Positions 8,457 to 16,974 of a stretch of 64,000 nt of DNA are shown piece by piece. Origin of the DNA: Bacteroidota bacterium. GTDB taxonomy: Bacteria; Bacteroidota; Bacteroidia; Chitinophagales; Chitinophagaceae. Position 1 is the first letter of the stretch, and each line of letters begins with the position of its first letter. The notes below the pieces were generated by a model that did not search any database, was not told where the DNA came from, and worked only from the letters and a program-made list of their open reading frames with translations. Position numbers and translations under genes: made by a program. The stretch is from the NCBI GenBank assembly GCA_023386555.1, contig JAEWJK010000013.1, positions 62,001 to 126,000 of the forward strand, in the 5' to 3' direction.

Positions 8457-10655
8457 ATGAATGTTTTTAGCCGATCATTTATGATCAGTGTATTGTTATT
8501 GCTTACATTAACCACCACTGCACAAGATTCATTAATTACAGCAACAGATACTCTAGACGTAATTGTTTATTCGGCAAAGTTTCCGGAAAATTCCAAACGA
8601 ATTGCTCAGACAATAAAAGTGATTCGGGATAAGCCGACTTTAAACTTTCAACCGAACACAGGCGATATATTGATCAACTCCGGTAGTTTGTTTGTTCAAA
8701 AAAGTCAGCAGGGTGGCGGAAGTCCTGTAATCAGAGGTTTTGAAGCCAGTAGAATTGTCTTGATGGTTGATGGCATCAGGATGAACAATGCCATTTATCG
8801 AGCAGGACATTTGCAAAATATCATTACCGTTGATAATTCTATTTTAGATCGTATTGAAATCATCTACGGTCCATCATCAACATTGTATGGCAGTGATGCA
8901 TTAGGTGGTGTGATCAATCTTTATACAAAGAATCCAAAGCTTTCTGATAACTCTAAAGCACAAGTAAGCGGAAATGCAATAGTACGATATGCAACTGCAA
9001 TCGAAGAAACAAAAGCTCATGTTGATTTGAATATTGGAGGAAGGCAATGGGCTTCATTTACTTCTTTTACTTATGGTTCATTTGGCGATATCACTCAGGG
9101 CAAACAAAGAGATCAGAAGTATGCATCTTTTGGATTAAAGCCCTTCATTGTAAGACGAGTTGGTAATACTGATAGTGCTTTTATCAATTCAAATCCTAAC
9201 AAGCAATCACCTTCAGGTTATGAACAATGGGATATTGCCCAAAAAATACTCTATCAGCCAAAAGCAAACATTCAGCATATCCTGAATCTGCAGTTTTCTA
9301 ACTCAACTGATGTTCCAAGATATGATCGACTATCTGAATCAACTAACGGAACTCCTGTTTTTGCCGAGTGGTATTACGGTCCGCAAATAAGGAATGTGGC
9401 TGCTTATGAGTTCAATGCATCCCAGCTCACTGGATTTTTTAGGGAAATAAAAGTGAATGCTAATTTCCAGGACATCGAAGAAAGTCGTATTAACCGAAGA
9501 TTTAAAAACAACAATAAAAATTACAATTGGGAACGAGTAAATGTTTTTGGATTCAATATCGACGCTAAGCGATATGTTGGTAAGCATGAACTTCATTTTG
9601 GTGCTGAGAGTTATACCAACTACATAAGATCAACGGCGGAAAGATTGAACATTGTAACAGGTGCAGTGAGCAAAATTCAAACAAGATATTCTGATGGTCC
9701 AACAAAAATGTCTTTTAATGCCATTTATGCCCAACACACTTTAAAGATCAACGATCAATGGACATTGAATGATGGACTAAGACTCAACCATGTAAATCTT
9801 AACGCCATTTTCGTGGATACTTCTATTCTCCATCTCCCTTTTACTTCAGCAAAACAAAACAATCTTGCTGTTACCGGAAATCTCGGTTTGATCTATGCCA
9901 CATCATCCAAATTCAAACTTGCATTTTTGTTAAGCAGTGGTTTTCGTTCACCCAACGTTGATGATCTTACCAAAGTTTTCGATACACGAGTTGGTGCTGT
10001 TGTTGTACCCAATGCTCACGTGAAACCAGAGTACACTTATAATGCAGAGATCAACTTCAGCAAGCAAAGGAAAACTTTCAGCTACGGCGGTTCTTTTTTT
10101 TATACATTATTCAGGAATGTATTAGTGATAGATCGTACAACATTTAACGGGCAAGACAGTATTATATTCCAGGGAGTAAAAAGTGCTGTGTTTTCCACTC
10201 AAAACAAGGCGAAAGCTTATTTATACGGATTTAGTGCAAATGCAACTGTAACTATAATTGATAAAACTACTTTGGATGGGGTTGTAACATACACTCATGG
10301 TAAATATGAAGCAGGAAATACCGAAGTGCCTTTGGATCATATTCCACCCATGTACGGACGTTTGGCTTTGAAACATACACAAAGAAAATGGCAGGCAGAA
10401 GTATATTCTTTATTCAACGGATGGAAACGAATAAAAGATTATAGTCCTTCAGGTGAAGACAATCCACAATATGCCACGGCAGATGGGATGCCAGCATGGA
10501 TCACATTGAATGCAAAAGCTGTATTTAGTTCAGGAAAATATTTGCAGGCACAGCTCATGGTCGAAAATATCCTTGATAGGAATTACCGGTATTTTGCAAG
10601 TGGTGTTTCAGCACCTGGAAGAAACTTTGCACTAAGCCTGAAAGCATCTTTTTAG
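8457..10655 (+). CDS. TonB-dependent outer-membrane receptor (hemin/siderophore type)
   Basis: A 732-residue receptor with signal peptide ending TTTAQ. The plug domain (about residues 45-165) contains SPVIRGFEASRIVLMVDGIR, DRIEIIYGPSSTLYGSDALGGVINL and a 22-strand-type barrel after it. The C-terminus ends in Phe (LSLKASF), as usual for outer-membrane barrels. The plug resembles the heme/hemoglobin and colicin-type receptor group, and the adjacent heme-binding-domain gene supports a heme-related substrate. That assignment is inference, since barrel residues that would bind heme cannot be identified by eye. No N-terminal carboxypeptidase-like domain is present. Confidence 0.88.
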   Translation: MNVFSRSFMISVLLLLTLTTTAQDSLITATDTLDVIVYSAKFPENSKRIAQTIKVIRDKPTLNFQPNTGDILINSGSLFVQKSQQGGGSPVIRGFEASRIVLMVDGIRMNNAIYRAGHLQNIITVDNSILDRIEIIYGPSSTLYGSDALGGVINLYTKNPKLSDNSKAQVSGNAIVRYATAIEETKAHVDLNIGGRQWASFTSFTYGSFGDITQGKQRDQKYASFGLKPFIVRRVGNTDSAFINSNPNKQSPSGYEQWDIAQKILYQPKANIQHILNLQFSNSTDVPRYDRLSESTNGTPVFAEWYYGPQIRNVAAYEFNASQLTGFFREIKVNANFQDIEESRINRRFKNNNKNYNWERVNVFGFNIDAKRYVGKHELHFGAESYTNYIRSTAERLNIVTGAVSKIQTRYSDGPTKMSFNAIYAQHTLKINDQWTLNDGLRLNHVNLNAIFVDTSILHLPFTSAKQNNLAVTGNLGLIYATSSKFKLAFLLSSGFRSPNVDDLTKVFDTRVGAVVVPNAHVKPEYTYNAEINFSKQRKTFSYGGSFFYTLFRNVLVIDRTTFNGQDSIIFQGVKSAVFSTQNKAKAYLYGFSANATVTIIDKTTLDGVVTYTHGKYEAGNTEVPLDHIPPMYGRLALKHTQRKWQAEVYSLFNGWKRIKDYSPSGEDNPQYATADGMPAWITLNAKAVFSSGKYLQAQLMVENILDRNYRYFASGVSAPGRNFALSLKASF

Positions 10656-10669
10656 ATTACTTTTGTTTG

Positions 10670-11299
10670 ATGCAGATCAAATCAGCTAAATATATTATTT
10701 CAGCTCCATCATTTGATAAATGTCCGAAGCCAGATAAGCCTGAATATGCTTTCATTGGAAGAAGTAATGTAGGCAAGTCTTCGCTGATTAATATGATCAC
10801 CAATCACAAAAGCCTTGCAAAAACCTCAGGCACCCCAGGTAAGACACAACTCATCAACCATTTTGAAATAGAAAGTTCTGCTTCAGCAAAAACGCCAAAA
10901 GAAAAATGGTATTTAGTTGATCTGCCAGGATACGGCTACGCAAAACTTTCTCAAAGCACCAGAAGAAGATGGGAGCAAATGATTGAGAATTACCTTAGGA
11001 AAAGGGAGAACCTGGTGAGTGTTTTTGTGTTGATTGATAGCCGTCATCCACCACAAAAAATAGATCTTGAGTTTGTAAATAGCCTTGATAAATGGCAAAT
11101 TCCTTTTGCGATTGCTTTTACCAAATCTGATAAAGAAAAGCCGGGTGTGGTGAAAAGAAATGTGGAAGCATTTTTTGAGGAAATGAAAAAGACCTGGCAG
11201 TTCCTCCCGCAATATTTTGTAACCAGCGCAGAAAAAAAATCAGGTAGGGAAGAAGTATTGAATTTCATTCAACAATCGAATGATGCACTTAAAATCTAA
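10670..11299 (+). CDS. engB: Ribosome biogenesis GTPase EngB/YsxC (YihA)
   Basis: A 209-residue GTPase of the TrmE-Era-EngA-YihA family, needed for large ribosomal subunit assembly. G motifs are in order: G1 GRSNVGKSS, G2 around TSGTPGKT, G3 DLPGYGYA and G4 TKSDK; SAEKKSG is the G5-like end. The ATG at 10670 is preferred over the TTG immediately before it at 10667. It follows the TonB receptor by 14 bases. Confidence 0.95.
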   Translation: MQIKSAKYIISAPSFDKCPKPDKPEYAFIGRSNVGKSSLINMITNHKSLAKTSGTPGKTQLINHFEIESSASAKTPKEKWYLVDLPGYGYAKLSQSTRRRWEQMIENYLRKRENLVSVFVLIDSRHPPQKIDLEFVNSLDKWQIPFAIAFTKSDKEKPGVVKRNVEAFFEEMKKTWQFLPQYFVTSAEKKSGREEVLNFIQQSNDALKI

Positions 11300-11386
11300 G
11301 TTTTCTAATCTTTTCTAATGCCGGTTTGGAATACCATTTGTTTATTACCCAATCAAATAATCGGTAATAATCAAAATAGAAAAGAA

Positions 11387-11485
11387 ATGGCATTAATAGC
11401 ATTATCTATCATCGGTGGAGTGGCAATATTTTCTGTGTTATTCGTTATTCTGGCGGATAAAAAACGAAGGTCAAGTAACATTTAG
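11387..11485 (+). CDS. Micro membrane protein 1 (32 residues)
   Basis: An ATG-to-TAG frame of 33 codons encodes MALIALSIIGGVAIF, a Leu/Val/Ile segment through about residue 23, then the basic tail DKKRRSSNI. Architecture is one helix with a positive-inside C-terminus. A second gene of the same design follows 89 bases later (11575). Shared layout (short N-terminus, central GG, KK-R stop-transfer) supports both being real. Function unknown. It could still be chance open frame. Confidence 0.5.
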   Translation: MALIALSIIGGVAIFSVLFVILADKKRRSSNI

Positions 11486-11574
11486 TCAATTTTTTTAAGC
11501 GGCAGTAACTAAATAGTGGATAAGATTTCAGGTTTCCCGCATTTTAAGGAGTATATTTAGAAAAATGCTCCATT

Positions 11575-11676
11575 ATGCAAACAACATTCTTATACGTTTT
11601 AGGTGGTGTGGTTCTTTTGGTAGTATTAATAATTGGTCTTACAAAGAAAAGAGCCGGAAGCGTTGAAGAAGAATAA
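11575..11676 (+). CDS. Micro membrane protein 2 (33 residues)
   Basis: A 34-codon frame encodes MQTTFLYVLGGVVLL, a hydrophobic helix through about residue 22, then TKKRAGSVEEE. It resembles the 32-residue protein just upstream in size, central Gly-Gly within the helix and the basic stop-transfer cluster. The acidic tail differs. The spacer between them has an A-rich stretch and no obvious terminator, so they may share a transcript. No known family recognised. Confidence 0.5.
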   Translation: MQTTFLYVLGGVVLLVVLIIGLTKKRAGSVEEE

Positions 11677-11711
11677 TAACTTCTTCAGATAAAATTTTGG
11701 ACTGTTCCTCA

Positions 11712-11757
11712 AAGTTCATGGTGCACAAGTGAGTGACACAAGGAACGATGCCATCTG
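11712..11757 (-). repeat. Dispersed intergenic repeat, copy D (TGTGTCAC subtype)
   Basis: On the minus strand reads GATGGCATCGTTCCTTGTGT and continues CACTCACTTGTGC. The dyad is GTG-T-CAC rather than GCG-T-CGC. It lies 34 bases after the stop of the YkuK-like gene, in sense. An outer inverted pair, CAGATAAA (from 11689) and TTTATCTG (about 11761), flanks it. Confidence 0.7.
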
Positions 11758-11790
11758 TACTTTATCTGGCAAATAATAATTCTGTCTAAC

Positions 11791-12264
11791 CTAGTTAACC
11801 ACTTTGTCTGCACAGCAACTGCTGGCGAAAGCTTCTGGTTTTGCCTTAAAAGCAAAGCCCATTCCTAAGATATAACCCATGGCTTCCTTCAAAGCATCAT
11901 TGCTTTTGAAGCCAGGATTTGTGTTTATGTCGGCATGCACTTCCATGTCAACATTGTAAGCAATAAAAAGATCGCATAGTTCATAAGCGATCTCAATACT
12001 TTTTGCCACTTCTACCAGCATCCGTTCTTTGATGTGATATTGTTGACGGGTTTTATCGTTATGGATGTACATGAAACCGCCATTATGTTCACGAAGAAAA
12101 ACGATAACAGTGGCAAATTCGGTTTCGCTGCCTTTTACCTGGCTGTCTGTTCCAATACAAACTTTTAAACGATTTCCATTTTCGGATTCTCGTTTAATGG
12201 TTTCTTCAACTGCATCTTTGATTGGCAGATGAATGGTTTCTCCATTGAATTTTCTCCAACGCAT
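11791..12264 (-). CDS. Ribonuclease H-like YkuK family protein
   Basis: A 157-residue protein resembling the YkuK/DUF458 family, with a predicted RNase H-like fold. Typical segments are VCIGTDSQVKGSETEFATVIVF near the N-terminus, ERMLVEVAKSIEIAYEL and VDMEVHADINTNPGFKSND. In the family the Asp in GTDSQ and the Asp in HADIN are the candidate acidic active-site residues. Biological substrate unknown. The C-terminal SSCCADKV is unusual in having two adjacent cysteines. Confidence 0.8.
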   Translation of the reverse strand: MRWRKFNGETIHLPIKDAVEETIKRESENGNRLKVCIGTDSQVKGSETEFATVIVFLREHNGGFMYIHNDKTRQQYHIKERMLVEVAKSIEIAYELCDLFIAYNVDMEVHADINTNPGFKSNDALKEAMGYILGMGFAFKAKPEAFASSCCADKVVN

Positions 12265-12380
12265 ATTGAATGAGGTTTTTGTAAGTTACTCATTAATTGC
12301 AATACAAAATTCAACTTCGGATTACGAGATTATTAACACTTGTAGGTTTCAGAAATTTTTTAGGGAACAAACTTTAGTGT

Positions 12381-12487
12381 TTCATGGCATCGTCAGTTGC
12401 TACGCTCAGTTCAAGGTTCGGGTTCTATGGCATCAACCCTAGCAGTTTATCCTGAGCCACAAAGGATCACTCATTTGTACGTTCAGA
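12381..12487 (+). repeat. Dispersed repeat copy E plus hairpins and a TTGTACGTTCAGA half-copy
   Basis: 12381-12423 reads TTCATGGCATCGTCAGTTGC then TACGCTCAGTTCAAGGTTCG, a diverged copy of the dispersed repeat. It is followed by imperfect hairpins (GGGTT/AACCC around 12419-12440 and ATCCT/AGGAT around 12449-12467). The block ends in TTGTACGTTCAGA (12475-12487), a 13-mer also found exactly at 16741. Together these fill most of the 233-base gap between two minus-strand genes. Confidence 0.6.
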
Positions 12488-12497
12488 TCTTTATTGA

Positions 12498-12860
12498 TCA
12501 ATACTGACCCGTATTCAACATCACCAATGTGCAACCTAAAACAGGTTCAATTCCTTTTTCGTTGGCCATATCAATCAGTTCATCATTCTCTGTTCCGGGG
12601 TTAAAGATGATCCGTTTAGGAGCTAGTGAGAGTATATAATCGTAATAAGGTTTCTGGTTGGTAGGGTTAAGATAAAGAGTAATCGTATCCACACCTTCTT
12701 CATTAGGATGCTCTTTTGTGATCTGTATACCTGCCACTTCACCTTCTTTTTTACCAATGGCCACAACGGGATGCTGATGTGCTCTTAACCTGTTAATAGC
12801 AAGAAAGCTGTACCGTGAAGGATTGTCTGATGCTCCTAAAACCACTGTTTTCTTTGGCAT
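12498..12860 (-). CDS. CoA-binding domain protein (YccU-like)
   Basis: A 120-residue single-domain protein with the Rossmann-type CoA_binding fold: KKTVVLGASDNPSRYSFLAINRL at the N-terminus (nucleotide-binding loop), then VVAIGKKEGEVAG, a central PYYDYILSLAPKRIIFNPGTEN and a C-terminal VLGCTLVMLNTGQY. Proteins of this family bind CoA or related cofactors; the cellular role is not settled. It is longer than nothing else in the region suggests and appears complete. Confidence 0.88.
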   Translation of the reverse strand: MPKKTVVLGASDNPSRYSFLAINRLRAHQHPVVAIGKKEGEVAGIQITKEHPNEEGVDTITLYLNPTNQKPYYDYILSLAPKRIIFNPGTENDELIDMANEKGIEPVLGCTLVMLNTGQY

Positions 12861-13058
12861 GTTACAAGTTTACAACAATTACAGCAAGGTTTAAGCCACA
12901 TCAACACTTTTTGACATGGATAAAATGTAATGAGGTCTGATAAGTAATCTTAGTAGATGTTTCAGAAACTATTTTATGATTTAAGTAAATGATTATTTTT
13001 AGAAAAAATCTTTCTAACTTACTCTCTCAATTAACCAACAACTAACAATACCTATTCT

Positions 13059-13646
13059 ATGGCAAAGGCAAAAAAGAAAGCAGCGAAAAAAGCTGTAAAA
13101 AAATCACCTGCAAAAAAAGCAGTGAAGAAAGCTGCTAAGAAATCTGCTCCTAAAAAAGCCGCAAAGAAATCATCAAAGAAAGCTGCTAAGAAATCTTCAG
13201 CAAGAAAAATAGCGAAGAAAGCTGCACCAAAAAAAGCAGTGAAGAAAGCTGCTAAGAAATCTGCTCCTAAAAAAATCGCAAAGAAATCACCAAAGAAAGC
13301 TGTAAAAAAATCGGCCCCGAAAAAAGCAGTAAAGAAAGCGGTTAAAAAAGCTGCTGCTAAAAAGTCAGCAAAAAAAGTTGCTCCTAAAAAGACTGTAAAA
13401 AAAGCGGCTCCAAAAAAGGCAGCACCAAAGAAAGCAGTTAAGAAATCAGCACCTAAGAAAGCCGCAGCCAAAAGACCAGCACCAAGACCAATCGATAATG
13501 GTACAGCTAATGATTCACCAACAACAGCATCAAACGAACCAATGGTAGAAGAGCCTACCAATGATGCTGCAATGGGTGATCCAAACATTAATCCTGACAA
13601 TAATAACCAAGACGATAGCTCTGAACCAAGTTCGAACAGCTTTTAA
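13059..13646 (+). CDS. Histone H1-like lysine/alanine-rich DNA-binding protein
   Basis: A 195-residue protein. Residues 1-145 or so are nearly all Lys, Ala, Pro, Val and Ser in irregular repeats of the AAKKAVKK/SAPKK type, like the tails of eukaryotic H1 and chlamydial Hc2. Residues from about 150 onward are acidic and Asn/Asp/Glu/Ser-rich, with no Lys. The basic part should bind DNA non-specifically and condense the nucleoid; the acidic tail may limit that binding. There is no globular domain. The minus strand also shows a long open frame here, which is just the complement of the biased codons. Confidence 0.85.
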   Translation: MAKAKKKAAKKAVKKSPAKKAVKKAAKKSAPKKAAKKSSKKAAKKSSARKIAKKAAPKKAVKKAAKKSAPKKIAKKSPKKAVKKSAPKKAVKKAVKKAAAKKSAKKVAPKKTVKKAAPKKAAPKKAVKKSAPKKAAAKRPAPRPIDNGTANDSPTTASNEPMVEEPTNDAAMGDPNINPDNNNQDDSSEPSSNSF

Positions 13647-13667
13647 TATTCCAATAAGATAAGCTCA

Positions 13668-13696
13668 AAAACTCCTGTCCAAAAACAGGAGTTTTT
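13668..13696. terminator. Bidirectional terminator between histone-like and OmpA-family genes
   Basis: A perfect AAACTCCTGT / ACAGGAGTTT inverted repeat with a 7-base loop, followed by T-runs on both strands. It lies between two convergent genes. Confidence 0.85.
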
Positions 13697-14837
13697 ATTT
13701 GTAATATATGATGATCTCAACTCTTCGGTTCTGTTGTCTTCCTGCAGTTGTAGTATTGGTTGATCTCGGTTGTGATTCTCCGTAGCCCATAGGTTCAATA
13801 ATGTCTTTATTCAAATGAAATTTATCGGCCAGGTAATTTTTAATAGTGATGGCCCTGTCTGACGAAAGCTTGAGATTATAATCATCTGATCCAACATTAT
13901 CAGTATGTCCTGCTATCAACAATTTAGAAAAAGAGATAGCACTGATTTTCCTGCCTAAACTATCAAGCCTTGGTGCAAAAGCAGGATTTAATTTACTACT
14001 GTTGAAGTGAAATAAAACATCAGGAATGATTAATGTATCTGTCTTTGGTGTAGTAACAATTGGTGTATCTATAACAGGTTTATCAACTATAATTGTATCT
14101 CTGTTCGGCGGTTTCGGTAGTAATGAACTATCAATCGGAACACTTTCAATAAATCTCCCTGGATGTCTTGGATTGTTCCTATAAACCTGGTCTTGTACTG
14201 CTTCGTATTCCGGACATTTTTGATTTAAAGGATCTATAGCCACAAGTGAAACATCATCGATCCAATATTCAACAGGTTTTCTTTTTCTTGAACTTCGTTT
14301 TGCTTTTGCTAAAGCCTTTTGTTGAAAGTTACCCATCGTTAAAAATCTTTCACCACCTTTTGCAGTAAAAGTGTGGTTCACCTGCATCCAGTATCTTTTA
14401 CTTCCATAGATACTATCACCACTTATTGTTACAAGAGACTTATTGCCATACAATGAATTTCTTCTTGATCCGGGTTCACCATTACTCAACCATACATCAA
14501 GATAATCAAAGTCAAATGTGGGAATGTAGATCTTGAAACTTAACCGGTATTGTGCTTTGGGAATCAATGCACAAAATAATTTGGTGTAGATATAATTTCC
14601 AACGCTATAATCACTTCTGGGGTCACCCATTACGATCAGTTCATAATGATTATTATTGGCATCTACGGGAGACATTCTTGCATATCGTGGTAAAAAAAAC
14701 CAGGCTTCCGGAGCACATGTTACCTGGTATTCTGAGCATACATTTCTTTCTTCAAAGCCAACATTTCCTACCAGACTTTGGGCAGAAGAAGCAACACAAG
14801 TAATACAGGCAAGCAAACAAAGTAGCATTTTAGCCAT
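13695..14837 (-). CDS. OmpA-family outer-membrane/peptidoglycan-binding protein
   Basis: 380 residues from the start MAKMLLCLLACITC, which gives a clean signal peptide; a further in-frame ATG at 14864 only adds nine polar residues. The middle part (about 30-225) looks like a beta-sandwich carbohydrate-binding or galactose-binding-like domain of the kind found in secreted Bacteroidota proteins (WIDDVSLVAID). A Pro/Thr-rich linker precedes the C-terminal OmpA domain (about 255-380), with DVLFHFNSSKLNP, LIAGHTDNVGSDDYN, LSSDRA and NRRVEIIIY. The OmpA domain should bind peptidoglycan. The role of the N-terminal domain is unknown. Confidence 0.85.
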   Translation of the reverse strand: MAKMLLCLLACITCVASSAQSLVGNVGFEERNVCSEYQVTCAPEAWFFLPRYARMSPVDANNNHYELIVMGDPRSDYSVGNYIYTKLFCALIPKAQYRLSFKIYIPTFDFDYLDVWLSNGEPGSRRNSLYGNKSLVTISGDSIYGSKRYWMQVNHTFTAKGGERFLTMGNFQQKALAKAKRSSRKRKPVEYWIDDVSLVAIDPLNQKCPEYEAVQDQVYRNNPRHPGRFIESVPIDSSLLPKPPNRDTIIVDKPVIDTPIVTTPKTDTLIIPDVLFHFNSSKLNPAFAPRLDSLGRKISAISFSKLLIAGHTDNVGSDDYNLKLSSDRAITIKNYLADKFHLNKDIIEPMGYGESQPRSTNTTTAGRQQNRRVEIIIYYK

Positions 14838-14875
14838 CAGGTAAATTTCTGTGTTAATCCTCAAACTTGCTGTTA

Positions 14876-14901
14876 ATAAAAAATCCCGCTTAGCGGGATT
14901 T
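14876..14901 (-). terminator. Terminator after pyruvate dehydrogenase E2
   Basis: AAATCCCGCT (14881-14890) pairs with AGCGGGATTT (14892-14901). On the minus strand the stem is followed by a six-T run. Confidence 0.85.
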
Positions 14902-14922
14902 GATTTATCTTTTGTTTAAAGT

Positions 14923-16644
14923 TTATACCAACATTCTTAATGGTTCTTCCAATAAACCTTTCAAGGTTTGCAAGAATGCAGCTCCTGTTGCTCCATCAAC
15001 TACTCTGTGATCGCAACTCAATGTTACTTTCATCACATTCCCAGGAACAATATTTCCATTTTTCACCACAGGTACTTGTGAAATTCCGCCTATAGCTAAA
15101 ATACAGGCATCAGGAGGATTAATGATTGCTGTGAACTCATCTATACCAAACATTCCCAGGTTAGAAATGGTAAATGTATTTCCTTCCCAATCTGAAGGTT
15201 GTAGTTTTTTATCTTTTGCTTTCTGTGCAAATTCTTTTACTTCTGTAGCTATCTGGCTCAATGGTTTTGCATCTGCAAATCGTACAACCGGTACCAACAA
15301 ACCTTCTTCCACTGCTACAGCTACACCGATGTTTACATGATGATTGATCCTGATCTTATCACCTAACCAACTGCTGTTAACTTTAGGATGTTGTTTCAGC
15401 GAAACCGCAACAGCTTTTAAAACGATATCATTGAAAGAAATTTTAACCGGGCTAACTTCATTGATCTTACCTCTTGCTGCAACTGCTGCATCCATATCAA
15501 TACTCATGGTAAGATAAAAATGCGGTGCTGAGAATTTGCTTTCAGCTAAACGCTTGGCAATTGTTTTTCTCATCTGTGAAACCGGAACTTCATCAAAACT
15601 TTCCTGGCCGGCAGGAATGTTTGAAGCCTGTTTCTGAGTACCTGATGCTGACGATTGCTGTGCTTGTGCAGCAGGTTTATAGTTCTCAATATCAGTTTTG
15701 GTGATTCTTCCATTATCACCAGTACCTTTTACATACTTCAGATCAATGCCCTTTTCTGCAGCAAGTTTTTTTGCCAGCGGTGAAGCGAATATTCTTCCTT
15801 CATTCACCACCTGTTGTTCATTGCTGGCAGCAGATTGTTTATTGTTTACTTCAACGTCTGGAATATTTCCTGCCGTTCCACCTTTTGAAATATCACCTTC
15901 GGCTTTCTCGGAATCGGCTTTGTCCTGTGATGTTGGTTGTTTGGAAGATGATCCTGATTTTATTCCGTTAACAATAGCATCAACATCCAAACCTTCTTTA
16001 CCAATAATGCAAAGCAGGTCGTTCACCTGAATCTTTTCTCCATCTTTAGCACCCTGGTATAATAAAATTCCGTCTTTATAACTTTCCAATTCCATGGTAG
16101 CCTTATCTGTTTCAATATCGGCCAACACTTCACCTTTCTTAACTGCATCTCCTACTTTTTTGTGCCATGATGCAATTACACCTTCAGTCATTGTATCACT
16201 TAAACGAGGCATTAAAACCACTTCTTCCATTGAAGAATAATCCTTGTTGTTTGTTGATGATTGGTTGTTGGATGATTGATTACTTCCTTGTTCGGAATTC
16301 CCTGTTTCCTGTTCTTTATTTTTTTCAGATGATTCTTCTGATGGAGCTGCAGGTTGTTGTTTGTTCACTCCTGAATGTTCTGCAACCAAGGCTTTTACAT
16401 CTTCACCTTCCTTCCCAATAATAGCCAGCAGATCATTCACTTGTAATTTTGAACCATTATTTCCACCTAAATGAAGAATATAACCTTCCTGGTAACTCTC
16501 CAGTTCCATGGTAGCTTTATCTGTTTCAATTTCTGCAAGCAGATCACCTTTTTTTACAGGGTCACCCACTTTTTTATGCCATGCAGCAATAACACCTTCA
16601 GTCATTGTATCACTTAAACGAGGCATTAAGATCACTTCAGCCAT
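14923..16644 (-). CDS. Pyruvate dehydrogenase complex E2 (dihydrolipoamide acetyltransferase)
   Basis: 573 residues from MAEVILMPRLSDTMTEG; the upstream in-frame ATG (16683) only adds non-homologous residues. There are two lipoyl domains, each with the lipoylation motif ETDKATMELESY. A Ser/Gln/Asn-rich linker leads to the peripheral subunit-binding domain (FASPLAKKLAAEKGIDLKYVKGTGDNGRITKTD), and the C-terminal catalytic domain ends with the CDHRVVDGA active-site motif. The product transfers acetyl groups to CoA in the pyruvate dehydrogenase complex. E1 and E3 genes are not adjacent. Confidence 0.95.
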   Translation of the reverse strand: MAEVILMPRLSDTMTEGVIAAWHKKVGDPVKKGDLLAEIETDKATMELESYQEGYILHLGGNNGSKLQVNDLLAIIGKEGEDVKALVAEHSGVNKQQPAAPSEESSEKNKEQETGNSEQGSNQSSNNQSSTNNKDYSSMEEVVLMPRLSDTMTEGVIASWHKKVGDAVKKGEVLADIETDKATMELESYKDGILLYQGAKDGEKIQVNDLLCIIGKEGLDVDAIVNGIKSGSSSKQPTSQDKADSEKAEGDISKGGTAGNIPDVEVNNKQSAASNEQQVVNEGRIFASPLAKKLAAEKGIDLKYVKGTGDNGRITKTDIENYKPAAQAQQSSASGTQKQASNIPAGQESFDEVPVSQMRKTIAKRLAESKFSAPHFYLTMSIDMDAAVAARGKINEVSPVKISFNDIVLKAVAVSLKQHPKVNSSWLGDKIRINHHVNIGVAVAVEEGLLVPVVRFADAKPLSQIATEVKEFAQKAKDKKLQPSDWEGNTFTISNLGMFGIDEFTAIINPPDACILAIGGISQVPVVKNGNIVPGNVMKVTLSCDHRVVDGATGAAFLQTLKGLLEEPLRMLV

Positions 16645-16701
16645 TCTGTGAATTTTATTTTGTGTTGGCTGCTGAATAAGCATGTAGCTTCGGTTAACAC
16701 T

Positions 16702-16753
16702 TTCCGACGTTAAGTCGGAATCCCGATTTTACATCGGGACTTGTACGTTCAGA
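16702..16753. repeat. Two back-to-back hairpins plus TTGTACGTTCAGA
   Basis: Two perfect 7-bp stems with 5-base loops directly abut: TTCCGAC (702-708)/GTCGGAA (714-720) and TCCCGAT (721-727)/ATCGGGA (733-739). The exact 13-mer TTGTACGTTCAGA follows at 16741, as at 12475. This lies in a 330-base gene-free gap between E2 and apaG; the rest of that gap is AT-rich and shows nothing else I can name. Confidence 0.7.
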
Positions 16754-16974
16754 ATGCTACTCAGCACTTTAAATGAGCGTCGAAATTACAGCAAAAAAGC
16801 CCAATCAAATAAATTTCAACCCATACTTCTGATTCTCCATGTAAACTAACAGTTGTTTGCTTTGGAATATATTTAGCATCAGGCTAACAGTTGCTTATAA
16901 AAGTGGTAGAACCAGCTAACAAAAAATGCGTAAGTTAGTTGCGCGATAGTTATTTTACCTCAAAGCGATGATCC

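Noticed and set aside
13052..13600. Long minus-strand frame opposite the histone-like gene
   Set aside because: It encodes only Ala/Phe/Gly repeats, the mirror of AAA/AAG/GCT codons; no start context or known pattern. A shadow of codon bias.
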